Origin: an uncultured Limosilactobacillus sp.
GTDB lineage: Bacteria; Bacillota; Bacilli; Lactobacillales; Lactobacillaceae
Assembly (NCBI GenBank): GCA_944327195.1
Contig: CALVGV010000019.1
Span: 1-50,477 of the forward strand
Length of the DNA stretch: 50,477 bases
Direction of reading: 5' to 3'
Made by a program: the position numbers and the translations under genes. The notes under the pieces were generated by a model. That model had not been told where the DNA came from. It ran no database searches and saw nothing but the letters and a program-made list of their open reading frames with translations. Shown here piece by piece: positions 8,135 through 17,229 of the stretch. How positions within the stretch are numbered: position 1 is the first letter of the stretch; each line of letters begins with the position of its first letter.

Positions 8135-8166
8135 AAAAGAGGCCGGGAGTGTTCCCGGCCTCTTTT
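8135..8166 (+). terminator. Hairpin between khpA and rimM
   Basis: AAAAGAGGCCGGGA (8135-8148) pairs with TCCCGGCCTCTTTT (8153-8166), a 14-bp perfect stem with a 4-nt loop and a short T tail. As no promoter is evident before rimM, it probably gives partial termination that lowers rimM-trmD expression relative to rpsP. Confidence 0.75.
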
Positions 8167-8190
8167 CAATTAAGCCATAAGGAGGAGAGA

Positions 8191-8697
8191 ATGAGTTTCT
8201 ACCACGTTGGAAAAATCGTTACCACCCACGGAATCCGCGGCGAGGTCAAGGTGATGGTCACCACCGACTTCCCCGCCGAGCGCTTTGCCACCGGCAGCCA
8301 GCTGCAAATCCTCACCAAGCAGGGACCGCTGGCGGTCACCGTTGAGCGGGCCCGCGAACACAAGGGGATGGAAATCATCAAGTTCGCCGAGTTCGACAAC
8401 ATCAACCAGGTGCAGGCCTTCCGCGATTGCTTCCTGGCGGTCAGCGAGGAGGACCAGGCCGACCTGGAGGAGGGCCAGTACTACTACCACCAGATCATCG
8501 GCCTGACGGTGGTGACCACCGAGGGCCGGGAGCTGGGCAAGATCAAGGAAATCCTCGCCCCCGGCGCCAACGACGTTTGGGTGGTGGCCCGCAAGCAGCA
8601 AAGTGACCTCCTCTTGCCGGTGATCGACGACGTTGTCAAGAAGGTTGACCTGGCGGCGGGCCGGGTCGAAGTTGAACTAATGGAGGGCCTGGAATAA
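8191..8697 (+). CDS. rimM: Ribosome maturation factor RimM
   Basis: A 168-aa 16S rRNA processing factor that binds S19 and helps mature the 30S head. The N-terminal RimM domain begins [19 protein letters not shown]; the C-terminal PRC-barrel contains [17 protein letters not shown] and [13 protein letters not shown]. The ATG at 8191 is fixed by AAGGAGG (8179-8185). Its stop TAA overlaps the trmD ATG by one base (TAATG), indicating translational coupling. Confidence 0.97.
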   Translation: MSFYHVGKIVTTHGIRGEVKVMVTTDFPAERFATGSQLQILTKQGPLAVTVERAREHKGMEIIKFAEFDNINQVQAFRDCFLAVSEEDQADLEEGQYYYHQIIGLTVVTTEGRELGKIKEILAPGANDVWVVARKQQSDLLLPVIDDVVKKVDLAAGRVEVELMEGLE

Positions 8698-9449
8698 TGC
8701 GAATTGATATTTTGAGCCTCTTTCCCGACATGTTTAAGGCCACCCTTGGCCAGTCAATCGTCGGCCGCGCCCAGGAGGACGGCTTCCTAGACATCAAGGT
8801 GACCGACTTCCGTGACTACACCACCGATAAGCACAACCACGTCGACGACGCGCCCTTCGGTGGCGGGGCCGGGATGTTGCTCCAGGCCCAACCGATCTTC
8901 GACGCGATGGCGGCAATTGAAGAAGAAACCAAGGACACCTACCCCAAGGGGCGGGTGATCCTCCTCGACCCGGCCGGCCGCCGCTTCGACCAGGCCTACG
9001 CAAGCGAACTGGCCCGCGAAGAGCACATGACCTTCATCTGCGGCCACTACGAGGGCTACGACGAACGGATCCGCGAGCTGGTGACCGACGAGGCCTCCCT
9101 CGGCGACTACGTCCTGACCGGGGGCGAGCTGGCGGCGATGGTGATGATCGACGCCACCGCCCGCTTCGTTCCCGGGGTGCTGGGCAACATGGCCTCACCG
9201 ATGGGTGACTCCTTCTCCAACGGCCTCCTCGAGTACCCGCAATACACCCGACCGGCCGACTTCCGCGGCCGCAAGGTGCCGGAGGTCTTGACCTCGGGCA
9301 ACCACCAGAAGATCCGCGAGTGGCGGCTGCGGGAGTCACTGCGCCGGACCCTCGAGCGGCGGCCCGACCTCCTGAAAACGGCCAAGCTGACCCGCGAGCA
9401 GGAGTTGATCCTCCAGGACCTCAAGCTGGAGGCGGAAGAAGATGACTAG
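8697..9449 (+). CDS. trmD: tRNA (guanine-N1-)-methyltransferase
   Basis: A 250-aa SPOUT-class enzyme that makes m1G37 in tRNAs with G36, preventing +1 frameshifting. Family motifs: [10 protein letters not shown] near the N-terminus, [11 protein letters not shown], and the knotted cofactor loop [18 protein letters not shown]. The C-terminal helical domain ends normally. It overlaps rimM by 1 nt and the downstream permease by 8 nt. Confidence 0.98.
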   Translation: MRIDILSLFPDMFKATLGQSIVGRAQEDGFLDIKVTDFRDYTTDKHNHVDDAPFGGGAGMLLQAQPIFDAMAAIEEETKDTYPKGRVILLDPAGRRFDQAYASELAREEHMTFICGHYEGYDERIRELVTDEASLGDYVLTGGELAAMVMIDATARFVPGVLGNMASPMGDSFSNGLLEYPQYTRPADFRGRKVPEVLTSGNHQKIREWRLRESLRRTLERRPDLLKTAKLTREQELILQDLKLEAEEDD

Positions 9450-10881
9450 CCGCCTCTTGCACCGCCTCCTCCTCAAGGAGGACCCGGCCACCTACCAGCT
9501 TAAGGACGGCAGCCTGTCGCCGACCCTGACCACCCTCGATCTGATCGGCCTTGGCACCGGGATGGTGGTCGGCACCGCCATCTTCACCTTGCCGGGGATC
9601 GTGGCCGCCGAGCACACCGGCCCGGCGGTCCCGCTGGCCTTCATCGTTGCCGCGATCGGCGCCGGCCTCTCCGCCTTGGCCTACGCCGAAACCTCCTCGG
9701 TCCTGCCCTTTGCCGGCTCGGCCTTTTCCTGGATGAACGTCCTCTTCGGCGAGTTCTTCGGCTGGATCGCCGGCTGGGCGCTTTTGGCCGAGTACTTCAT
9801 CTCGGTCGCCTTCGTCGCCTCCGGCTGGTCGGCCTACATGCAGGGCTTCTTGGGCGCCCTCGGGATCGACCTGCCCAAGGCCCTGACCGGCGGCTTTGAC
9901 CCGGCCCAGGGCTCCTACGTCGACCTGCTGGCGGCGCTGGCGATCCTGGTGGTCGGCTGGCTCTTATCGCACGGGGTGCACCAGGTCAGCCGGATCGAGA
10001 ACACGATCGTGGCGATCAAGCTCTTAGTGATCATCCTCTTCATTGCCGTCGGCGCCACCGCCATCCACCCGGCCAACTACCACCCCTTCATCCCGGCCCA
10101 CCGGGCGGGGACCAGCTTCGGCGGCTGGGCCGGGATCATGGCCGGCGCCTCGCAGATCTTCATCGCCTATGTCGGCTTTGACGCGATCGCGGCCAACACC
10201 GCCGAGACCAAGAACCCGCAAAAGACGATGCCGCGCGGCCTGATCGGCACCCTGGTGCTGGGGACCGGCTTCTTCATCGCCGTCTCCCTGGTCTTGGTGG
10301 GGATGTTCAAGTACTCCCGCTACGCCAACAACGCCGAGCCGGCCGCCTGGGCCCTCCGCCACGCCGGCCACCCCTTCGTGGCCAACCTGCTGTCGGTGGT
10401 GGCCTTGATCGGGATCTTCTCAGCTTTGATCGCCATCCTGCTGGCCTCCTCGCGGCTGATCTACGCCTTCGGCCGCGACGGCCTCTTGCCCAAGACCCTC
10501 GGCCACGTTGACGACCGGCGGGTGCCCAACCGCGCCCTCTGGACGATCACCGTTCTGGCAATGATCCTCGGCTCGGTCTTTCCCTTCACCTTCCTGGCGA
10601 CCCTGGTGTCGGCCGGGACCCTGGTGGCCTTCATCTTCGTTTCGCTGGGGATTTACGCCCTCCGCAAGCGCGAGGGGGTCGACCTGCCGGAGGCGGCCTT
10701 CAAGATGCCGGGCTACCCGGTCTTGCCGGCAATTTCGGCCATCTTCTCGGCGGCCATCTTCTGGAACCTCAACGCCGACGCCAAGCTCCTGATGGTCGGC
10801 TGGTTTGTGATCGGCCTCTTGGTTTACTTTGGCTACGGGATCCGCCACTCGGCCCTGATCAGTCGCCAAAAGGGAAAATAG
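9442..10881 (+). CDS. APC-family amino-acid permease
   Basis: A 479-aa integral membrane protein with about 12 predicted transmembrane helices. TM1 has the unwound [15 protein letters not shown] motif, which binds the amino-acid backbone in APC carriers. [25 protein letters not shown], the [13 protein letters not shown] loop and [13 protein letters not shown] are typical of the cationic/YfnA-like branch. The substrate cannot be fixed from sequence. Its ATG lies inside the trmD 3' end (8-nt overlap), so it is translated from the rpsP operon mRNA, an unusual insertion between trmD and rplS. Confidence 0.9.
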   Translation: MTSRLLHRLLLKEDPATYQLKDGSLSPTLTTLDLIGLGTGMVVGTAIFTLPGIVAAEHTGPAVPLAFIVAAIGAGLSALAYAETSSVLPFAGSAFSWMNVLFGEFFGWIAGWALLAEYFISVAFVASGWSAYMQGFLGALGIDLPKALTGGFDPAQGSYVDLLAALAILVVGWLLSHGVHQVSRIENTIVAIKLLVIILFIAVGATAIHPANYHPFIPAHRAGTSFGGWAGIMAGASQIFIAYVGFDAIAANTAETKNPQKTMPRGLIGTLVLGTGFFIAVSLVLVGMFKYSRYANNAEPAAWALRHAGHPFVANLLSVVALIGIFSALIAILLASSRLIYAFGRDGLLPKTLGHVDDRRVPNRALWTITVLAMILGSVFPFTFLATLVSAGTLVAFIFVSLGIYALRKREGVDLPEAAFKMPGYPVLPAISAIFSAAIFWNLNADAKLLMVGWFVIGLLVYFGYGIRHSALISRQKGK

Positions 10882-10884
10882 GGA

Positions 10885-10913
10885 TTGCACGCCGTGGCAA
10901 ACTGTGCTATATT
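10885..10913 (+). promoter_or_regulatory. rplS promoter
   Basis: TTGCAC (10885-10890), 17-bp spacer, TATATT (10908-10913), directly after the permease stop, giving rplS its own transcript. Confidence 0.75.
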
Positions 10914-10919
10914 TGTGAT

Positions 10920-10990
10920 TGGCTATTTGGCCGCATTAACGGTGTTCCGCTGTTTCCAGGGGAAAGAATGAATGCCGATGAAAGGAAAAA
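10920..10990 (+). promoter_or_regulatory. Probable L19 leader (ribosomal protein autoregulatory RNA)
   Basis: The 5' UTR between the promoter and rplS can fold into small hairpins, for example TTTCC-AGG-GGAAA and CGG-TGTT-CCG around 10938-10967. Firmicute rplS genes commonly carry a short structured L19 leader at this position. Assignment rests on position and folding potential, not on a covariance-model match. Confidence 0.45.
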
Positions 10991-10996
10991 TTTACA

Positions 10997-11356
10997 ATGC
11001 GTCAAAATCAATTGATCGAAAAGATTACCGCAGGTCAACTGCGCAACGACATTCCGGAATTCCGCGCCGGGGACACGGTGCGGGTTCACGCCCTGATCGT
11101 CGAAGGTTCCCGGGAACGGGTTCAAATCTTCGAAGGGGTTGTTGTTAAGCGCCACGGGGCCGGTATCTCCGCTACCTACACTGTTCGCAAGATCAGTAAC
11201 GGGGTTGGGGTTGAACGGACCTTCCCGCTTCACTCCCCACGGGTTGAAAAGATCGAAGTTGTTCGTCACGGTAAGGTTCGTCGGGCTAAGCTCTACTACC
11301 TCCGCGAACGGACTGGGAAGAGTGCCCGGATTGCCGAACGGCGCCGCGACATCTAA
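10997..11356 (+). CDS. rplS: 50S ribosomal protein L19
   Basis: A 119-aa L19 of normal length ([30 protein letters not shown]... ERRRDI). L19 sits at the 30S-50S interface. AAAGGA lies 8 nt before the ATG. It has its own promoter and structured leader although upstream genes run in the same direction, and a strong terminator follows. Confidence 0.98.
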   Translation: MRQNQLIEKITAGQLRNDIPEFRAGDTVRVHALIVEGSRERVQIFEGVVVKRHGAGISATYTVRKISNGVGVERTFPLHSPRVEKIEVVRHGKVRRAKLYYLRERTGKSARIAERRRDI

Positions 11357-11362
11357 TGCCCG

Positions 11363-11403
11363 AAAAGAGGCCGGGAAGAATCCTTTCTTCCGGCCTCTTT
11401 TTT
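11363..11403 (+). terminator. rplS terminator
   Basis: AAAAGAGGCCGG (11363-11374) pairs with CCGGCCTCTTTT (from 11389), followed by a T run to 11403. Confidence 0.85.
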
Positions 11404-11452
11404 GTTGTCTTGTCGGTGGACCCATTGCCGCTTAGTTAGGAGGAAGCTTGCC

Positions 11453-12601
11453 ATGAAATTCGTGATCGCCCCGGACTCCTTCAAGGGGTCGCTAACCGCC
11501 AAGCAGGTTGCCGAAGCCATCCACGCGGGAATCGCCCGCGTTTTTCCCGCGGCCGACTACCAACTGGTGCCGATGGCCGACGGGGGCGAGGGGACCGTTC
11601 AGTCGCTGGTGGACGCCACCGGGGGCCGGCTGGTCACCGCCACCGTCCACAACCCGCTGAACCAGCTGGTCGAGGCCAGCTACGGGCTGCTGGGGGACGG
11701 CGAAACGGCAGCGATCGAGATGGCCGCCGCCAGCGGGCTTCAGTTCGTGGCCGGAGATAACAAGGATCCCCGCTTCACCACCACCTACGGGACCGGGGAA
11801 CTGATCCGCGCCGCCCTCGATCGCGGGGCCAAGAAGATCATCCTCGGCCTCGGCGGTTCGGCAACCAACGACGGCGGCGCGGGGATGGCCCAGGCCCTCG
11901 GGGCCCACCTGCTCGACGCCCGGGGGGCGGAACTGCCGGTCGGCGGGGCCGCCCTTGCCCGCCTGGCCAGGATCGCGGTGGCCGACCTCGACCCGCGGCT
12001 GGCCCGGACCACCTTTCTGCTGGCCGCCGACGTCACCAACCCGCTCACCGGGCCGACCGGGGCTTCGGCGGTCTTTGGCCCGCAAAAGGGGGCGACGCCG
12101 GTAATGGTGAAAGAACTGGACGCCAGCCTCCACCACTACGCGATCGTGATCGAGCGTGACCTCGGCCGGGCGGTCGAAGACCTGCCGGGAGCCGGCGCCG
12201 CGGGGGGCCTTGGGGCCGGCCTCTTGGCCTTCACCCCCGCCAAGCTGGTTCCCGGGGTCGACTTGGTGGTGGAATTCACCCGGCTCAAGGAGCGGGCCGC
12301 CGGGGCCAATTTTGTCTTCACCGGCGAGGGCGGGATCGATTTTCAGACCAGGTTTGGCAAGACGCCGTACGGGGTGGCCCGGGCCACCAAGGAAGTGGCG
12401 CCCAATGCCCCGGTGATCGTCCTCGCCGGCAACCTCGGCAAGGGGATCGCCCGGCTCTACGCCCCAACCACGATCGACGCGATCTTCGCCACCCCGGCGG
12501 GGGCCAAGCCGCTGGCAAGGGCGATCGAAGACGCGCCCCACGACATTGCCCAAACGGCGGAAAACGTCGCCCGCTTGCTGGCGGCGACGCTGAAGAAGTG
12601 A
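11453..12601 (+). CDS. glxK: Glycerate kinase (GarK/GlxK family)
   Basis: A 382-aa type-1 glycerate kinase that phosphorylates D-glycerate to 2-phosphoglycerate or 3-phosphoglycerate. The N-terminus KFVIAPDSFKGSLTAKQVAEAI and the DGGEGT, LGLGGSATNDGGAGMAQALG and GPQKGAT segments are diagnostic. The C-terminal FTGEGGIDFQTRFGKTPYGVA is also intact. TAGGAGGA lies about 8 nt before the ATG. No glycerate or glyoxylate pathway genes are adjacent. It is a single gene between the rplS terminator and the mscL promoter. Symbol by family only. Confidence 0.93.
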   Translation: MKFVIAPDSFKGSLTAKQVAEAIHAGIARVFPAADYQLVPMADGGEGTVQSLVDATGGRLVTATVHNPLNQLVEASYGLLGDGETAAIEMAAASGLQFVAGDNKDPRFTTTYGTGELIRAALDRGAKKIILGLGGSATNDGGAGMAQALGAHLLDARGAELPVGGAALARLARIAVADLDPRLARTTFLLAADVTNPLTGPTGASAVFGPQKGATPVMVKELDASLHHYAIVIERDLGRAVEDLPGAGAAGGLGAGLLAFTPAKLVPGVDLVVEFTRLKERAAGANFVFTGEGGIDFQTRFGKTPYGVARATKEVAPNAPVIVLAGNLGKGIARLYAPTTIDAIFATPAGAKPLARAIEDAPHDIAQTAENVARLLAATLKK

Positions 12602-12654
12602 GCCCTAATCTGCCCTCCCGTCGGCCTTCTTTTTGTGACCATTTTGGGAAAGGC

Positions 12655-12683
12655 TTGCGGTGGGGCGGGGGAGCCCGTATAAT
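12655..12683 (+). promoter_or_regulatory. mscL promoter
   Basis: TTGCGG (12655-12660), 17-bp spacer, perfect TATAAT (12678-12683). Confidence 0.75.
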
Positions 12684-12718
12684 TTTCTCCGGAAGAAAAG
12701 CAGAAAGGAATTATTGGC

Positions 12719-13093
12719 ATGCTAAAGGAATTCAAGGAATTTATTAGCCGCGGCAACGTAATGGACCTGGCGGTTGGGGTGATCATCGGGTCGGCCTTCA
12801 CCGCCATCGTCACCTCCCTGGTCAAGAACCTGATCAACCCGCTGATCGGGATCTTCCTCGGTAAGATTGACCTCTCCAACCTGGTCTTCTCGGTTGGCGA
12901 CGCCCACTTCCGCTACGGGAGCTTCCTCAACGCGGTGATCAACTTCCTGATCATCGCCTTCGTCGTCTTCCTCCTGGTCAAGGCGATCAACAAGGTCATC
13001 CCCAAGCCGGAGAAAAAGCCGGCCGAAACCCACCCGAGCGCCGAGGAGTCGCTGGAAAAGATCGTTAAGTTGCTCGAAGAAGAACGCAAGTAG
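12719..13093 (+). CDS. mscL: Large-conductance mechanosensitive channel
   Basis: A 124-aa MscL that opens under membrane tension and releases solutes during hypo-osmotic shock. The signature N-terminus MLKEFKEFISRGNVMDLAVGVIIGSAFTAIV carries TM1 and the gating segment. TM2 is around residues 68-90, then a charged C-terminal helix (SLEKIVKLLEEERK). AAAGGAA precedes the ATG. Length is normal for lactobacilli. Confidence 0.97.
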   Translation: MLKEFKEFISRGNVMDLAVGVIIGSAFTAIVTSLVKNLINPLIGIFLGKIDLSNLVFSVGDAHFRYGSFLNAVINFLIIAFVVFLLVKAINKVIPKPEKKPAETHPSAEESLEKIVKLLEEERK

Positions 13094-13110
13094 GCTGGGC
13101 AACCAAGCCA

Positions 13111-13149
13111 AAAAAAGGCGGCTGGAACCACGGTTCCGGGCGCCTTTTT
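13111..13149 (+). terminator. mscL terminator
   Basis: AAAAAAGGCG (13111-13120) with CGCCTTTTT (13141-13149), and an inner GGAACC/GGTTCC stem. Confidence 0.85.
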
Positions 13150-13205
13150 GCTGGGTGACTGAATCCGCCTCCCCGCCTAATCAGTGGGAAGGCAATTTAG
13201 CCCAA

Positions 13206-13244
13206 AGAAAAAGGCCGCGAAGAAGAGCTTCTTCACGGTCTTTC
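13206..13244 (-). terminator. ldh terminator
   Basis: On the minus strand GTGAAGAAG and CTTCTTCGC form the stem core, extended by GACC/GGCC pairs and followed by TTTTTC, just beyond the ldh stop. Confidence 0.75.
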
Positions 13245-13263
13245 TTATTGCCTTGTGGTTAGC

Positions 13264-14268
<1,005 letters not shown>

Positions 14269-14312
14269 TCACATTATAACATTAATGAAAGCCGCTTGCC
14301 GAAAAAATTCGG

Positions 14313-14492
14313 TCAGCCGCGCAGGCCGCTGAAGCAGGCCAGGCCAAAGATGGCGATCGCCGGGATGATCAGCACCTTCAAGAAGAAGGCACCGATTAGG
14401 CAGATGGCGATCACCCCCAGCAGCCAGAAGGAAAACTCGATCAGCTTCCAGCCCAGCCAGAGGGCCACCAGCAAGATTAGGATCGTCAGCAT
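14313..14492 (-). CDS. Small two-helix membrane protein
   Basis: About 59 aa, almost entirely hydrophobic: two transmembrane segments (about LTILILLVALWLGWKLIEF and LGVIAICLIGAFFLKVLI) and a short FSGLRG tail. The ATG at 14492 is preferred to 14498 because AAGGGG then sits 8 nt upstream. It lies upstream of ldh in the same direction. No function recognised. Confidence 0.65.
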   Translation of the reverse strand: MLTILILLVALWLGWKLIEFSFWLLGVIAICLIGAFFLKVLIIPAIAIFGLACFSGLRG

Positions 14493-14557
14493 TGTCATTT
14501 CCCCTTTGCATTCCTTAAATTTGTGCTAGAATATTGGTTCATCCCGTGGCATTCCCT

Positions 14558-14586
14558 TTGGCAGGGGGGAGCCACTATGTTAAAAT
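14558..14586 (+). promoter_or_regulatory. Promoter of the 14648 gene
   Basis: TTGGCA (14558-14563), 17-bp spacer, TAAAAT (14581-14586). Confidence 0.7.
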
Positions 14587-14647
14587 GAATCTATTGAAAA
14601 GCGGCGGCAATCAGCGGCTGCCGAAATGAGTTGAGGAGGTGATTACC

Positions 14648-14980
14648 ATTTTAAATCGGACCAAGCAGTTTATGCGTGACAATGATATTACCTACAAAAA
14701 GGAGTACATTCGCCCGATGATGACGCCAGAGCACGTGTACATCTTCCGTTTCGGAAAGCATAAGCTCAACAACCGGGTAATCATTCGTTACTCCCACACC
14801 TGGACGGGACGGCTGAAGATCAATGAAATCGACGTCCGTCTCCACCACCAGCACCACCCGCGGATCTTCAAGACCGAGCGTGACTTGATCATTTACCTGA
14901 CCAACCACCTGGAAAAGAAGCGGGCCCAGGAAGCGGCGAAGCCAGGGGAAGAAGCAAGTGCCCAGGAGGCACCGAATTGA
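14648..14980 (+). CDS. Conserved-looking hypothetical protein with probable ATT start
   Basis: About 110 aa, soluble and basic: NRTKQFMRDNDITYKKEYIRPMMTPEHVYIFRFGKHKLNN..., with a Lys/Glu/Ala-rich tail. No family recognised. The striking point is initiation. A full-length Shine-Dalgarno match (GAGGAGGTGAT, 14633-14643) ends GGAGG 8 nt before an in-frame ATT at 14648. The in-frame GTG at 14639 overlaps this ribosome-binding site and is therefore an unlikely start, and the next ATG (14672) has none. ATT starts are rare and often autoregulatory, as in infC. If the GTG were used the protein would be 113 aa. Confidence 0.6.
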   Translation: MLNRTKQFMRDNDITYKKEYIRPMMTPEHVYIFRFGKHKLNNRVIIRYSHTWTGRLKINEIDVRLHHQHHPRIFKTERDLIIYLTNHLEKKRAQEAAKPGEEASAQEAPN

Positions 14981-15001
14981 GGTTATCATACTAAACCACG
15001 G

Positions 15002-15032
15002 GGCCGGGGCAAAGCGATTTGCGCCGGTCTTT
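15002..15032 (+). terminator. Terminator before prmA
   Basis: CCGGGGCAAA and TTTGCGCCGG (15004-15026) form a stem with a GCGA loop, then TCTTTTG. Confidence 0.7.
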
Positions 15033-15071
15033 TGTCAACGTAAGCAAAATTTAAACAAGTGAGGGACCATG

Positions 15072-16028
15072 ATGGACTGGATGCAAATGACGGTCGAAAC
15101 CAGCACCGCCGCGGTTGAAGCGGTGGCCTACCAACTAACGAGCCACGGGGCGGTCGGTGTGCAAATCGACGACGCGGCCGACTTCGCCAAGCTTTCCGCC
15201 GGCAAGTACGGCCAGTACGGGGAAATCATCGACCCCCAGGCCCTCCCGCACCGCGAGCAGGGGGCGGCGGTGACCGGCTACTTCCCCCCGCAAAGCTTTG
15301 GCCCCGAACTGAAGCTGGAGCTGGAAGCGGCGGTCAAGAAGTTGGCGGACTTCGGCCTCGACCCGGCGCCGGCCCGGGTGACGATCGGCCGGCTCTCCGA
15401 TGACGACTGGGCCCACGAGTGGCAAAAGTACTACCACCCGGTCCGGGTCACCGGCCAGCTGACGGTGGTGCCAGCCTGGGCCGACTACCAACCAGAGGCC
15501 GGCGAAAAGCTGCTGGTCTTGGACCCGGGGATGGCCTTTGGCACCGGGACCCACCCGACCACCAAGCTAATGCTCCAGGCCCTGGAGTTGACCCTGCGCG
15601 GTGGGGAGAGCGTCCTCGACGTCGGCACCGGCTCCGGGGTGCTCAGCATCGCCGCCAAGCAACTGGGCGCCGGGCAGGTGGCTGCCTACGACCTCGACCC
15701 GGTGGCGGTCAAGTCGGCCAAAGAAAACCTGGCCCTCAACCCGGTCGCCGCGGCCGTGACCGTCAAGCAAAACAGCCTCCTCGAGGGGGTTAGCACCCAG
15801 GTCGACCTGGTGGTGGCCAACATCCTGGCCGAAATCATCCTGCCGCTGATCCCGCAGGCGCTGGCCAACCTCAAGCCGGGCGGGCGCTTCCTCACCTCGG
15901 GGATCATCGCCGACAAGTTTGCCCAGGTCAAGCAGGCCCAGGAAGAAGCCGGCTTCGTGATTGACGAAACGTTGCGGATCAAGGACTGGTACGGGATCAT
16001 TGCCCACAAGAAGGGGGAGGCCGACTAA
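15072..16028 (+). CDS. prmA: Ribosomal protein L11 methyltransferase
   Basis: A 318-aa SAM-dependent enzyme that trimethylates L11. An N-terminal L11-recognition domain is followed by [18 protein letters not shown] and the SAM site [36 protein letters not shown] holds the post-motif-III N-x-x-A-E/D segment. ATG 15072 is preferred over the adjacent ATG 15069 because GAGGG (15061-15065) is then 6 nt away. Its TAA overlaps the rsmE ATG (TAATG), so the two are coupled. Confidence 0.96.
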   Translation: MDWMQMTVETSTAAVEAVAYQLTSHGAVGVQIDDAADFAKLSAGKYGQYGEIIDPQALPHREQGAAVTGYFPPQSFGPELKLELEAAVKKLADFGLDPAPARVTIGRLSDDDWAHEWQKYYHPVRVTGQLTVVPAWADYQPEAGEKLLVLDPGMAFGTGTHPTTKLMLQALELTLRGGESVLDVGTGSGVLSIAAKQLGAGQVAAYDLDPVAVKSAKENLALNPVAAAVTVKQNSLLEGVSTQVDLVVANILAEIILPLIPQALANLKPGGRFLTSGIIADKFAQVKQAQEEAGFVIDETLRIKDWYGIIAHKKGEAD

Positions 16029-16774
16029 TGCAACGCTACTTCATGCTCGACCAGCCGGCCGGCCCGGCCAGCCTGACCCTCCCCAAGGAAGCGGCCCACC
16101 ACCTGGTGACGGTGATGCGGGCCCGGGTTGGCAGCCAGCTGGAACTGGTCTTGGCCGACCACCGCGCCTACCAGGCAACGGTGACCAGTTTGGAACCGGC
16201 GACGGTGACCCTGGGACCGGCGCTATCAAGTGACCCGGAACTGCCGGTGGCGGTCACCCTAGCCTGTGGCCTGCCCAAGACCAAGGAGAAGCCGGAGCTG
16301 ATCGTCCAGAAGGGGACCGAGCTGGGGGCGCGGCGGATCGTCTTCTTTGAAAGCCAGCGCTCGGTCAGCCACTGGGATTCGAAGAAGGCGGCCAAGAAGC
16401 TGGCCCGCCTGGAAAAGATTGCCGCCGGGGCGGCCGAGCAGTCCCACCGCACCTGGATCCCGGAGGTTGCCTACCTGCCCAACCTGGCCGCGGTCCTAGA
16501 AGAAGCGGCCGATTGCCGGCTGGTGGCCTGGGAGGAATCGGCCAAGCAGGGGGAAGTGGCCGCCCTGGCCGCCCGCCTAGGCCAGCTGTCCGCCGGCGAC
16601 CGTCTGATGGCGATCTTTGGCCCCGAGGGCGGGCTGACTGAGGCCGAGGTGGCGCAGATGACCGCCGCCGGGGTGACCCCGGTCGGCCTCGGCCCGCGGA
16701 TTCTGCGGACCGAAACCGCCCCGCTCTACCTGCTGGCGGCGGTTTCCTACCAATTAGAATTGTTGCGGGGCTAG
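16028..16774 (+). CDS. rsmE: 16S rRNA m3U1498 methyltransferase
   Basis: A 248-aa SPOUT methyltransferase acting on U1498 of 16S rRNA. Family features are an N-terminal PUA-like domain, LPKTKEKPELIVQKGTELGARRIVFF, the AAEQSHRTWIPEV segment and the knot motif IFGPEGGLTEAEV with GLGPRILRTETAPLYLL. It overlaps prmA by one base, the usual prmA-rsmE pair. Confidence 0.96.
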   Translation: MQRYFMLDQPAGPASLTLPKEAAHHLVTVMRARVGSQLELVLADHRAYQATVTSLEPATVTLGPALSSDPELPVAVTLACGLPKTKEKPELIVQKGTELGARRIVFFESQRSVSHWDSKKAAKKLARLEKIAAGAAEQSHRTWIPEVAYLPNLAAVLEEAADCRLVAWEESAKQGEVAALAARLGQLSAGDRLMAIFGPEGGLTEAEVAQMTAAGVTPVGLGPRILRTETAPLYLLAAVSYQLELLRG

Positions 16775-16887
16775 GCGTCGCGCCCGGCCGCCGGCACCGG
16801 ATTGGGTCCAGATTGGCCAAATTATTTCACGAAGCTGTGCTAAAATAAGCACCATACTAATACTGGCAAAGATTGAGGGAAAAGTTG

Positions 16888-17217
16888 ATGGATAAGATCA
16901 AACAAGTTTGGCAAGCAAGCGACCGGTTGGCAATTTACCTTGCCCTGGGTTTCGGGCTGGTGGGAACCGCCCTGGCGGCAAAGCTCCTAACAGCCGTGCC
17001 GATCGCGCTGATGGGGGGCTACCTGGTTTTGGTGGGGATCGGCCTCAGCATTTGGCTGGGCCGCCGGCTGGTTAACCGACGGGGCTGGATGCTCTACTGG
17101 TTCCCGCTGGCCTACCTGATTAGTGCCTACGAATTCCTGCCGCGCTACGACCTGGTCTTCTTCGTCATTTACCTCGGGGTTAGCTACCTTACCTGGGCGC
17201 TGACCCGCGATGCCTAA
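16888..17217 (+). CDS. Small membrane protein upstream of rsh
   Basis: About 109 aa with three predicted transmembrane segments (about residues 13-33, 40-60 and 80-105) and short basic loops (GRRLVNRRGW). ATG 16888 has GAGGGA 7 nt upstream; a longer TTG form starting at 16873 is less likely. It is 12 nt before the (p)ppGpp synthetase gene and probably co-transcribed with it. No family recognised, no function assigned. Confidence 0.75.
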   Translation: MDKIKQVWQASDRLAIYLALGFGLVGTALAAKLLTAVPIALMGGYLVLVGIGLSIWLGRRLVNRRGWMLYWFPLAYLISAYEFLPRYDLVFFVIYLGVSYLTWALTRDA

Positions 17218-17229
17218 GGGGGGAGTACG

